A stretch of 64,000 nt of DNA, from assembly GCF_003231285.1 (NCBI RefSeq), contig NZ_QKNS01000007.1, positions 248,001-312,000 on the forward strand, read 5' to 3'. Of this stretch, positions 32,882 through 40,567 are shown one piece after another. A model generated the notes under the pieces. The model worked only from the letters and a program-made list of their open reading frames with translations, did no database searches and was not told the origin of the DNA. Positions within the stretch are counted from its first letter, which is position 1, and each line of letters opens with the position of its first letter. The stretch is from Hymenobacter sediminis (GTDB taxonomy: Bacteria > Bacteroidota > Bacteroidia > Cytophagales > Hymenobacteraceae). Made by a program: the position numbers and the translations under genes.

Positions 32882-34738
32882 ATGATCCTGCGGAAAACCG
32901 CCGCGCTTTTGCTGCTGGCCCTACCCCTCACGCTGGCCCGAACCGCGCAGGCCCAGGCCCCGGTTCAGTACAATCTTTCCTTCCCGAACGCCGTGCACCA
33001 TGAAGCGCGCATCACGGCCACATTCCGGGAGCTGCCGGTGGGCCCCTTGCAGGTGCGTATGGCCCGCTCCTCGCCTGGCCGCTACGCACTCCACGAATTC
33101 GCTAAGAATGTGTACGACGTGCAGGCCACGGACTCCAAAGGGAAACCGCTGTCGGTGGTAAAATCGGACCCTTACGGCTGGACCGTCAGCGGCCACGATG
33201 GTGCCGTAACATTCACCTACACCCTGTTCGGCGACCGGACTGATGGGACTTACGTCGGCATCGATGCCCGCCACGCCCACCTGAACATTCCCGCTACCCT
33301 GGCTTACGCCCAAGGCCTAGAACAGCGCCCGGCCGAGGTGAAGTTTGCCCTACCCCAGGGCTGGACGGTAGCCTCCCAGCTGCGGCCCGATGCGGGCGGT
33401 GCCACCTGGTACGCGCCCAATTTGCAGTACCTTATGGATTCGCCTACCTCCCTGGGCCCGCAGCAGGTGCGCACCTGGCAGGAACAGGGCAAAACCATTG
33501 AGCTGCAGGTGCTGCACGACGGCACGCCCGCCGAGCTGGACGCTTACACCGAGCAAACCAAGAAGATTGTGAAAGAGGCCGCCGCCATCTTCGGCGGCCT
33601 GCCCGACTACGACTTCGGGCGCTACACCTTCGTGGCCAACTACCTGCCTCAGACTAGTTCCGACGGGATGGAGCACCGCAACTCCACCAGCCTCACTAGC
33701 AGCCGCCCCCTGCGCGGCCCCGGCGCCATCGATAACCTGGGCACCGTCTCGCACGAGTTTTTTCATAGCTGGAACGTGGAGCGCCTTCGCCCTCAGGATT
33801 TGGAGCCCTTCGACTTTCAGCGCGCCAACATGAGCAGCAACTTATGGTTTGCCGAGGGCTTTACCCAATACTACGGCGACCTGCTGCTGCGCCGCGCCGG
33901 GATATTCACCGATGAGCAGTACTGCCAGGAAGCACTTAGCGGAGTGGTAGATGCCATGCTGACCATGCCCGGCCCCAAGCGCTACTCGCCGGTGTATATG
34001 AGCCAGCAGGCGCCTTTCGTGGATGCCGCCGCCGCCATCGACCCCAACAACCGCTCGAACACCTATCTGAGCTACTATTACATTGGGGCGGGCAATGCCT
34101 TGGCCCTGGATCTGCAGTTGCGCCAGCGCTTCAAAACCGACCTCGACACGTATATGCGCGCCCTCTGGAAAGAGCACGGCCAGCAGCAGAACTACGCCCC
34201 CGCCAAGCCCTACACCCTCCGCGACTTGCAGCGGGTGCTGGGCCAGGTAACCAAGGATACCACCTTTGCCGGCCAGTTTTTCCGCCAGCACATTACCGGC
34301 CACGAGGCGCATAACTACGAGCAACTCCTGGCACCGGCTGGGTTGCTCGTGCGGCGGGCACACGCGGGCCAGGCCACGCTGGAAGCCCGCCTGCAGTTCA
34401 ATCCTGACAGCAGCGCCACCTTGGGCACTACCCTGCTGGGTAGCCCCTTCTACCTCGCCGGCCTCGACCGGGAAGATGTAGTGCTGAAGATGGATGGCCA
34501 TAAGCCCACCAATGCCAAGGAAGTGCAAAAGCTCCTAGCGGCTCACAAACCCGGCGACATCATTCAGGTGGAAGCCCGCGCCCGCGACGGGGTGCGCACC
34601 GTGCCGGTTACCCTCCAGGAAAACTCTGACTTGGAAGTTCTGCCCTACGAACAGGCCAGCCGCTCGCTCACCAAAGACCAAAAGAAATTTCGGGAAGCTT
34701 GGCTAGGTAGCAAGGCCCAAGCGAAAACGAAGCGGTAA
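32882..34738 (+). CDS. M61 family metallopeptidase with PDZ domain
   Basis: A 618-residue exported peptidase with a signal peptide (cleavage near AQAQ). The zinc motif HEFFH is at about residues 290-294. The third ligand Glu lies in WFAEGFTQYY about 30 residues on. The C-terminal part holds a PDZ domain (LGSPFYLAGLDREDVVLKM, HKPGDIIQVEA) that would recruit substrates. The family (glycyl aminopeptidase-like) removes N-terminal Gly or Ala from peptides. The periplasm is the expected location. It is followed by a very stable palindromic hairpin. Confidence 0.93.
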   Translation: MILRKTAALLLLALPLTLARTAQAQAPVQYNLSFPNAVHHEARITATFRELPVGPLQVRMARSSPGRYALHEFAKNVYDVQATDSKGKPLSVVKSDPYGWTVSGHDGAVTFTYTLFGDRTDGTYVGIDARHAHLNIPATLAYAQGLEQRPAEVKFALPQGWTVASQLRPDAGGATWYAPNLQYLMDSPTSLGPQQVRTWQEQGKTIELQVLHDGTPAELDAYTEQTKKIVKEAAAIFGGLPDYDFGRYTFVANYLPQTSSDGMEHRNSTSLTSSRPLRGPGAIDNLGTVSHEFFHSWNVERLRPQDLEPFDFQRANMSSNLWFAEGFTQYYGDLLLRRAGIFTDEQYCQEALSGVVDAMLTMPGPKRYSPVYMSQQAPFVDAAAAIDPNNRSNTYLSYYYIGAGNALALDLQLRQRFKTDLDTYMRALWKEHGQQQNYAPAKPYTLRDLQRVLGQVTKDTTFAGQFFRQHITGHEAHNYEQLLAPAGLLVRRAHAGQATLEARLQFNPDSSATLGTTLLGSPFYLAGLDREDVVLKMDGHKPTNAKEVQKLLAAHKPGDIIQVEARARDGVRTVPVTLQENSDLEVLPYEQASRSLTKDQKKFREAWLGSKAQAKTKR

Positions 34739-34752
34739 CCTCCTACCCCTTT

Positions 34753-34806
34753 CAGAAACAACAACCCCCTGCCTTGCAGCTGCGAGGCAGGGGGTTGTTG
34801 TTTCTG
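34753..34806. terminator. Near-perfect 54-bp palindrome between convergent genes
   Basis: Two 22-bp arms (34753-34774 and 34785-34806) are exact complements. The remaining centre is a T-G pair around GCAGCTGC, so almost the whole 54 bp folds. It lies between the ends of the M61 gene (+) and the Bax-inhibitor-1 gene (-). The right arm carries GTTGTTGTTTCTG, and the next bases are GGCC. Confidence 0.8.
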
Positions 34807-34825
34807 GGCCTTCTTTGCTCGGCTA

Positions 34826-35557
34826 TTAACGACGACGGCCGAAAATGCGCAGTAGAAAGAGGAACAGATTAATGAAGTCGAGGTAGAGGGTAAGGGCACC
34901 TAGCACGGCGGCTTTGCGGTCCGTGTCCTCATCTTCCAGGCCCACGAAGGCTAGGGCTTTCAGCTTTTGCGTATCGTACGCGGTTAGCGCCATAAAAAGG
35001 ATGACCCCGATAAACGAGGTGATGGTGTACAGCACCGAGTTCAGCCAGAACATATTCACCACCGAAGCAATGATAAGCCCTACCAGCCCCATCATCAGCA
35101 CATTGCCCCAATGAGCTAGGTTGGTGCGCGTGAAGTAGCCGTAGAGGCTCATCACGGCGAACGTCCCGCCCGTTACGAAGAAAGTGGAGGCAATAGAGTC
35201 GGCGGTGAAAACCAGGAAAATCACGCTCAGAGTAATGCCATTCAGGGCCGAGTAGGCAGTAAAAGCGCCCGTGATGGACGAGGCCGACATGTCAAAGGCG
35301 CGGCTGGAGATATAGCCCACCACAAACATTTCCAGCAGCAACAGCCCAAAGAAAACCAAGCGGTTGCCCACCACCACTTCCACTAGTTCGGGCACGGAGC
35401 TAACGAGCATGGCTACTCCACCCGTAAGGGTCAGGGCTCCGGCCATCCAGCCGTACACTTGCTGCATAAACGTGCCCTGAATGCGGGCTGCCTCTTCGGC
35501 GCTGATGTGCAAAACCGGCTGCACTTCCTCTTGCTGCTCGGGTACAAATTCTTCCAT
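34826..35557 (-). CDS. Bax inhibitor-1/YccA family membrane protein
   Basis: A 243-residue protein with seven hydrophobic helices preceded by an acidic, Gln-rich cytoplasmic N-terminus. The UPF0005 pattern is clear (FMQQVYGWMAGALTLTGGVA near residue 30, then ALTAYDTQKLKAL with the conserved Asp pair near 190). The bacterial family acts as a pH-gated calcium leak or as a partner of membrane quality control (YccA). An exact role here cannot be assigned. A candidate -7 element is at 35601-35608. Confidence 0.93.
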   Translation of the reverse strand: MEEFVPEQQEEVQPVLHISAEEAARIQGTFMQQVYGWMAGALTLTGGVAMLVSSVPELVEVVVGNRLVFFGLLLLEMFVVGYISSRAFDMSASSITGAFTAYSALNGITLSVIFLVFTADSIASTFFVTGGTFAVMSLYGYFTRTNLAHWGNVLMMGLVGLIIASVVNMFWLNSVLYTITSFIGVILFMALTAYDTQKLKALAFVGLEDEDTDRKAAVLGALTLYLDFINLFLFLLRIFGRRR

Positions 35558-35600
35558 GAAGTAGATAAAGTAAGAGAGTAGAAAAATACAGTTGATGCGT

Positions 35601-35608
35601 CTAAAGTA
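35601..35608 (-). promoter_or_regulatory. Candidate -7 element of the Bax-inhibitor-1 gene
   Basis: On the minus strand this reads TACTTTAG, a two-position variant of TAnnTTTG, 43 nt before the ATG. A weak candidate. Confidence 0.25.
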
Positions 35609-35656
35609 CAGATTTCGGTTTAGCCTCCGGCAAGGGGTAGCGCGGAGCTTGCCAGA

Positions 35657-36310
35657 TTACTGGCCCGTGTAAAAGCGCCAGGCCAGCACCAGCAGAAAAC
35701 TCACTACACCCAGCGCCAGAATGCGCAGGCCATGGGCACGGTCCTGAGGGAGGAAACCATACACCTGCCGGCCATCGGGCAGTTGCTTTTTATGCGAGTA
35801 CAGGTGCCAGCCGATAAACAGGGCAATGACACCGCCCAGCAAGGCCGTTACGTAGCCAAATACCACCCAGGCCTTTTGGCGGGGCTCGGGCTGGGCTAGG
35901 TCCTGAATGCGTTGCTGCCGCAGCCGTTCCGTGAGGGCCGGGCTAACGTCGTGGCCGCGCTGGCGCAAGATGCGGCGGGCCAGGGCCACATCGAAGCTAT
36001 TCCACTCGTCGGGCTTCAGCAGGATGTCGAGCAGCTCATCATCGGTGAAGTTGAACAGATAATGGTCAGCGGGGGCATTGGCGGTTAGCTCGTCGCTGGC
36101 TGCCAGTTCCAGGGCGTGGGCCCGCTCAAAGTCTTCGGGCCGCAGCTGCACCACGAAGTAGGTGCTGGTAGGGTTAAAGGCAAACGACGGATCGATGCGC
36201 GGCTGATCGAAGACGGTTTCGTAGGGAATGTCGTGCTCGTGCAGCAACTGGAGCAGAGGTTGAGCCGCTTCCACGGAGGCAAACCGCTGATAGGATTGAT
36301 AGTCAGACAT
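35657..36310 (-). CDS. Hypothetical protein with two C-terminal TM segments
   Basis: A 217-residue protein. The N-terminus (FASVEAAQPLLQLLHEHDI) resembles the start of DUF2007-type signalling-like domains. A helical middle with FDVALARRILRQRGHDVS follows, then two membrane helices (about 143-163 and 190-212) near the C-terminus. I do not recognise it. The start at 36310 is an ATG that leaves the first helix in place; the extension to 36412 adds sequence without family character. It is divergent from the outer-membrane-like gene at 36432, so they share a promoter region. Confidence 0.68.
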   Translation of the reverse strand: MSDYQSYQRFASVEAAQPLLQLLHEHDIPYETVFDQPRIDPSFAFNPTSTYFVVQLRPEDFERAHALELAASDELTANAPADHYLFNFTDDELLDILLKPDEWNSFDVALARRILRQRGHDVSPALTERLRQQRIQDLAQPEPRQKAWVVFGYVTALLGGVIALFIGWHLYSHKKQLPDGRQVYGFLPQDRAHGLRILALGVVSFLLVLAWRFYTGQ

Positions 36311-36431
36311 AGGGTAGCAAGGTAAAACGGCGGTGAAGGTGGCAGTTTTTTCCGGTCCGGGCACGGTAACGGGCCGCGTGGCGTTTCGTACCTTAGATGC
36401 CGGTTCACCCAACGGCTCCGGCCGCCCTCCT

Positions 36432-37007
36432 ATGCTCCGATTCTTTTCCCTTCTTGCCTGCGGCTTATTGTTGGCCGGCGCTGTTCAGGCCCAAGTTCAG
36501 GCACCGGAACAGCCCGCGCCTACCCCCCGCCTCGGCCTGAAACCCTCCTACAGCCTCAACGCCGGGGCCATGTTTGCGGGCCGCTACGGCTCAGCCACCT
36601 ACCTCAGCCCTACGGTTTCCGTGCCGGTTACCAACCGTTTCTCGGTATTTGGAGGCGTTACCTACATGCGCGTGACGCCGGGGGCAGCGTACCTGCCCTT
36701 TGGTGAAGCGGGCCGCTTCGGGGCTACGGCCCAGAACCGCTACCTCATCCAGGGTGGTGGCCAGTATGCCTTGTCACCGCGCGTGACCCTGACGGGCTCG
36801 GCGTGGAAAGACCTGACGCCTACCTCCGGTTTTCAGGTGAACCCCTATGCTAGTTTTGGGGGCAATTTAGGCTCCGGCGTGAACCTGCGCGCCGACTACC
36901 ACATCACCGAGAACTTCTCGGTGTCGGGTGGGGTGCGGGTGAGCAACGGTGCCACGGCCTACCCTGGAGCCTATTCGCCGCTGTACGGACCGGGCGGGTA
37001 CTGGTAA
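36432..37007 (+). CDS. Outer-membrane beta-barrel-like protein
   Basis: A 191-residue protein with a signal peptide (cleavage near VQAQ). The mature part consists of short amphipathic strands ending in aromatic residues (GRYGSATYLSPTVS, VFGGVTYMRVTP, NYLIQGGGQ-like NRYLIQGGGQYAL, VNLRADYHIT), typical of small outer-membrane barrels. There is no OmpA or porin motif, so function is open. The start at 36432 gives the signal peptide MLRFFSLLACGLLLAG. Two Pro/Gly-rich stretches close the C-terminus. Confidence 0.72.
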   Translation: MLRFFSLLACGLLLAGAVQAQVQAPEQPAPTPRLGLKPSYSLNAGAMFAGRYGSATYLSPTVSVPVTNRFSVFGGVTYMRVTPGAAYLPFGEAGRFGATAQNRYLIQGGGQYALSPRVTLTGSAWKDLTPTSGFQVNPYASFGGNLGSGVNLRADYHITENFSVSGGVRVSNGATAYPGAYSPLYGPGGYW

Positions 37008-37033
37008 CCAACTATTCTTCTGTTAGAACTTGT

Positions 37034-37068
37034 CAAAGCCTCGGGAATCTTCCGGGGCTTTGTTGTTT
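37034..37068 (+). terminator. Terminator after the beta-barrel-like gene
   Basis: CAAAGCCTCGG pairs with CCGGGGCTTTG (one wobble) around a short loop, followed by TTGTTTC. Confidence 0.7.
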
Positions 37069-37104
37069 CTTTGACTACCTACTTTTCTATTCTTCCCGCC
37101 GCGC

Positions 37105-38121
37105 ATGGCCCCTACCCCTCGCTTCGTCCGCAACCCGCAACTGGCCACCATCAAGCCCAACTACCCTGGCAACAAAATGATAGGGGCCGAGTACTGCAAC
37201 GGCGAGGAGCTGTACGAGCCCAATTTCGGCACCGTTATCAAATGGCAGCTGAGCGAAAACCCACAGAAGGAAGAAAAAAAGGCCGATACCTGGGTGCCGG
37301 AGGTGGTAGACTGCACGCCCTTCCTGCACAGCCAAGAAGATGGCTTAGTGTGGCTCGGCCACGCCTGCTTTCTGCTGCGCGTCAGCGGCAAAACCATCCT
37401 ATTTGATCCGGTGCTGTTTTCGTCCCTGGGGTTGCGCCACCGTCACCCCTTGCCCTGCCGCCCCGAGGACCTGACGAACCTCGACTACCTGCTGCTCAGC
37501 CACGGTCACCGCGACCATCTCGACGAAAAATCCATCAAGCTACTGGCCCGCCAGAATCCGCAGTTGCGGGCGTTCGGGCCCCTGGGTATGGCCGGGCTGG
37601 TGCGCGGTATGGCCCGCACGCTGCCGGTGCAGGAAGCCGGCTGGTGGCAGCAGTTCGACTTAGGCCCCAATGCACCGTTCGAGCTGTTTTACCTGCCCGC
37701 CTCACACTGGCACCGCCGCGGCCTCTTCGACCTGAATACTGTGCTCTGGGGCTCCTTCCTGCTACGCCTGCCTGATGGCCGAACTTTCTACTTTATGGGC
37801 GACACATCGATGGCCGACCACTTCGAGGCCATTGAAAAGCAGTTTGGTCCCTTGGATGTGGTGCTATTGCCCATTGGGGCCTACAAGCCGCCCTACATGA
37901 TGCAGATGAGCCATGTAAACCCGCACGAAGCGGCCAAAGCGGCTAACCTACTGCGGGCCGGCCACCTGGTACCCATGCACTACGGCACCTTCGACCTTTC
38001 CGACGAGCCTGCTTCTGAACCCATTCGGGAGCTGCAAATGGTAGCCAACGGCAAAATGCTGCGCGGGGAGCTACACGTACCGGCCGTGGGGGAAGTGCTG
38101 CACTGGCAAGACTGGGAGTAA
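37105..38121 (+). CDS. MBL-fold hydrolase (UlaG/NAPE-PLD-like)
   Basis: A 338-residue metallo-beta-lactamase-fold enzyme without a signal peptide. The metal motifs are clear: LLSHGHRDHLD (HxHxDH) near residue 131, the SHWH His near 195, the GDTS Asp near 232, and PMHYGTFD near the C-terminus. Sequence around GAYKPPYMMQMSHVNPHEA resembles NAPE-PLD-like phospholipases, so the substrate may be a lipid or a sugar lactone. The family is broad and I can only say metal-dependent hydrolase. Confidence 0.88.
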   Translation: MAPTPRFVRNPQLATIKPNYPGNKMIGAEYCNGEELYEPNFGTVIKWQLSENPQKEEKKADTWVPEVVDCTPFLHSQEDGLVWLGHACFLLRVSGKTILFDPVLFSSLGLRHRHPLPCRPEDLTNLDYLLLSHGHRDHLDEKSIKLLARQNPQLRAFGPLGMAGLVRGMARTLPVQEAGWWQQFDLGPNAPFELFYLPASHWHRRGLFDLNTVLWGSFLLRLPDGRTFYFMGDTSMADHFEAIEKQFGPLDVVLLPIGAYKPPYMMQMSHVNPHEAAKAANLLRAGHLVPMHYGTFDLSDEPASEPIRELQMVANGKMLRGELHVPAVGEVLHWQDWE

Positions 38122-38301
38122 ACTTAGTTGCCAGTTCTGAGCTGCCAAGTGTCTGTTGGGGCATTACGCACGAGTATGCGCCATTGTTGACTGGTTGTTG
38201 GTAGCTTTGAAATCTGTTTTCAATTGATGTGGCTGCCACTTGTCGGTTTGCGCTGTAGCATACTGGCAACCGGCACGCTGACAACCGGCAACTGATCCTC
38301 C

Positions 38302-39783
38302 ATGTCTCCTACCCTCGTGCTGAGCCTAATTGCAGGCTACTTCGTTGTTCTCATCATTATTGCCTACCTCACCTCCCGAAAGGCAACCAGCGAATCGTTT
38401 TTCATTGCCAACCGCAACGCGCCCTGGTACATGGTGGCCTTCGCCATGATTGGCACGTCGCTGTCGGGGGTAACGTTTATTTCCATTCCGGGCATGGTGG
38501 CGGGGCAGAGCTGGAGCTACATGGCCGTGGTGCTGGGCTACATTGTGGGCTACCTCGTCATCGGTACGGTGCTCATGCCGCTGTACTACCGCATGCGTTT
38601 GGTGAGCATCTATACCTACCTGGAGCAGCGGTTTGGTTTCTGGAGCTACAAAACCGGGGCTTTGTTCTTCCTGATTTCCCGGGCTGTGGGGGCGGCGTTT
38701 CGGCTGTTTCTGGTGGCTGGCGTGCTGCAGTTTGCCGTGTTTGATCAGTTGGGGGTGCCGTTTGCGGTTACCGTAACGGTCAGCATCTTCCTGATTTATC
38801 TCTACACGTTCCGCGGAGGTCTCAAAACCATTCTCTGGACCGATACTTTCCAGACCTTGGCCATGCTGGTGTGCGTGGGTGTGAGCATCTACCTGATGGC
38901 CGACGAGCTGAATCTGGGCTTTGCCGGCTTGGTGAAAACGGTCAAGGAAAGCTCCATGTCGCAGATTTACTTCTCCGACCCCAAGGACGACAAGTTTTTC
39001 TGGAAACAGTTTGCCTCCGGGGCCTTCATTACCATCGTAATGACCGGCCTCGACCAGGATTTGATGCAGAAGAACCTGAGCTGCCGCAACCTGCAGGACG
39101 CCCAGAAAAACATGTTCTGGTTTACCCTGGCCATTGTGGTAGTGAATGTGTTCTTTCTTTCGCTGGGCGTGCTGCTCTACCAGTTCGCGGCAGCCAAAGG
39201 TATCAGCCTGCCTACCAACCCGGCTACTGGCAAAGTCATCGGCGACAATGTGTTTCCGCTGCTGGCCACCAACCACTTCTCCCTATTTGCGGGCATTGTG
39301 TTCATCCTGGGCATTATTGCTGTAACCTACGCCTCCGCCGACTCGGCCCTGACCGCCCTGACCACTTCCTTCTGCGTGGATATGCTGGTTATTAGCCGCT
39401 ACCCCGAGGCCCAGCAGAAACGCATCCGTCAGGCCACCCACTTCGGTTTCTCCCTGGTGCTCATCGTTATCATCCTGATTTTCCGGGCCATCAACGACCA
39501 GAGCGTGATTACCTCGGTGTTTAAGGCGGCGGGCTACACCTACGGGCCGCTGCTAGGGCTCTACTCGTTCGGCATTTTCACCAGCCGCGGCCTGCACGAT
39601 AAGTTGGTGCTCCCCGTGTGCGTGGTGGCGCCGCTGCTGACGTGGTTTATCAATGCCAACTCGAAAGACTGGTGGGGCTATGAGTTTGGGTTTGAAATTC
39701 TGATTCTGAACGGGTTGCTTACCTTCCTGGGGCTGCTGGCAATTTCGCGTCCTCGCAACCTGGAATTGAACCCTGTTGCGTAG
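38302..39783 (+). CDS. Sodium:solute symporter (SSS family)
   Basis: A 493-residue inner-membrane protein with about 13 helices. The SSS layout is present: ATSESFFIANRNAPWYMVAF at the N-terminus, the unwound TM1 glycines (IGTSLSGVTFISIPG), the VTMTGLDQDLMQKNL-like loop (TIVMTGLDQDLMQKNLSCR), and AVTYASADSALTALTTSFC for the sodium-binding TM8. Substrate cannot be told. It is more standard than the second SSS gene at 44922-46616, which has an extra insertion. Confidence 0.92.
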   Translation: MSPTLVLSLIAGYFVVLIIIAYLTSRKATSESFFIANRNAPWYMVAFAMIGTSLSGVTFISIPGMVAGQSWSYMAVVLGYIVGYLVIGTVLMPLYYRMRLVSIYTYLEQRFGFWSYKTGALFFLISRAVGAAFRLFLVAGVLQFAVFDQLGVPFAVTVTVSIFLIYLYTFRGGLKTILWTDTFQTLAMLVCVGVSIYLMADELNLGFAGLVKTVKESSMSQIYFSDPKDDKFFWKQFASGAFITIVMTGLDQDLMQKNLSCRNLQDAQKNMFWFTLAIVVVNVFFLSLGVLLYQFAAAKGISLPTNPATGKVIGDNVFPLLATNHFSLFAGIVFILGIIAVTYASADSALTALTTSFCVDMLVISRYPEAQQKRIRQATHFGFSLVLIVIILIFRAINDQSVITSVFKAAGYTYGPLLGLYSFGIFTSRGLHDKLVLPVCVVAPLLTWFINANSKDWWGYEFGFEILILNGLLTFLGLLAISRPRNLELNPVA

Positions 39784-39939
39784 GGGTTGTTTAGGGGAGC
39801 GTACCTTTGCGTTCCGCAGTGAGTAGTCAGGAGCGTAATGCACCTTTGTTATCTGAGCACGCTATTCCTTGGCGGGTTTAGATGGCGGGTGCTAGGCCCT
39901 ACTCTATTACTGCTTCAGCTCTCTACCCTACCAAACTCT

Positions 39940-40428
39940 ATGAAACATCTGTTCTTCATCTTCCTGCTCGTAGCTTTGGCCGCGGGCGGGGCCCAGGCGC
40001 AAACTACGGCTGGCGCTATGCCGGCCAAGCAACCCATTGAGCTGAAGCCTGGCCGCATGCAGGCCCAACCCAAGCCCGCGCCCAACCGGCCCGATGCGCC
40101 GCCCCAGTTTCCGGGCGGAGCGCAGGGTCTGAACACGTTTTTTCAGCAAAACTTAAAGTATCCGGAAGCAGCCAGCGTCAAGCAAATCAGCGGCAGCGTG
40201 GTCATGACCTTTACGGTGGAAGCCGATGGTCATTTGACTAACCCTTCCGTGGTACAGCCCCTTTCGCCGGAGTGCGATACGGAGGCTCTCCGCGTGCTGG
40301 GCCAGATGCCGGCCTGGAAACCTGCTACCCGCAAAGGTCAGCCCGTTGCTACCCAGGTGCGCCTGCCCATCCCCTTCGGCAACTCCGAAGACCTGAAGGT
40401 GGAGCAGGGGAAACCTAAATTTGAATAA
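39940..40428 (+). CDS. TonB C-terminal domain protein
   Basis: A 162-residue protein with a signal sequence or anchor (MKHLFFIFLLVALAAGG, possible cleavage at AQAQ). A short Pro-rich linker (KPAPNRPDAPPQFPGG) follows. The C-terminal 85 residues match the TonB domain (LKYPEAASVKQISGSVVMTF, VVQPLSPECDTEALRVLGQM, WKPATRKGQPV). It would link outer-membrane transporters to an energy source or act in a signalling role. A linked ExbB/ExbD set is not in the window. An ATG at 39838 also gives an open frame. Confidence 0.85.
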   Translation: MKHLFFIFLLVALAAGGAQAQTTAGAMPAKQPIELKPGRMQAQPKPAPNRPDAPPQFPGGAQGLNTFFQQNLKYPEAASVKQISGSVVMTFTVEADGHLTNPSVVQPLSPECDTEALRVLGQMPAWKPATRKGQPVATQVRLPIPFGNSEDLKVEQGKPKFE

Positions 40429-40438
40429 TGAACTGATG

Positions 40439-40553
40439 GAGAAGTGAGCAACCAAAAGTAAAAGAGCAAGAGGTGAGAAGTAAGAATCAGCCGCGAAACC
40501 AGCCGGATTCCTACTTCTCACCTCTTGCTTGCGCTTTCTACCGCTCACTTCTC
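40439..40553. repeat. Long compound hairpin between the TonB-domain and ABC genes
   Basis: Outer arms GAGAAGTGAGC (40439-40449) and GCTCACTTCTC (40543-40553) enclose inner arms of 18 bp (40465-40482 and 40512-40529), all exact complements. The structure ends 14 bp before the ABC gene's ATG. It is probably a terminator for the upstream gene and could also hide or shape the downstream ribosome site. Confidence 0.7.
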
Positions 40554-40567
40554 GCTTCTATAAAAAA

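Noticed and set aside
38326-39276. 316-codon frame opposite the sodium symporter gene
   Set aside because: Its translation is a His/Gln-rich string typical of antisense to a membrane protein gene.
39802-39809. TACCTTTG as the direct promoter of the TonB-domain gene
   Set aside because: It is an exact -7 match but 130 nt from the preferred start. It fits an alternative start at 39838, which would lack a normal signal peptide, so I leave it unassigned.
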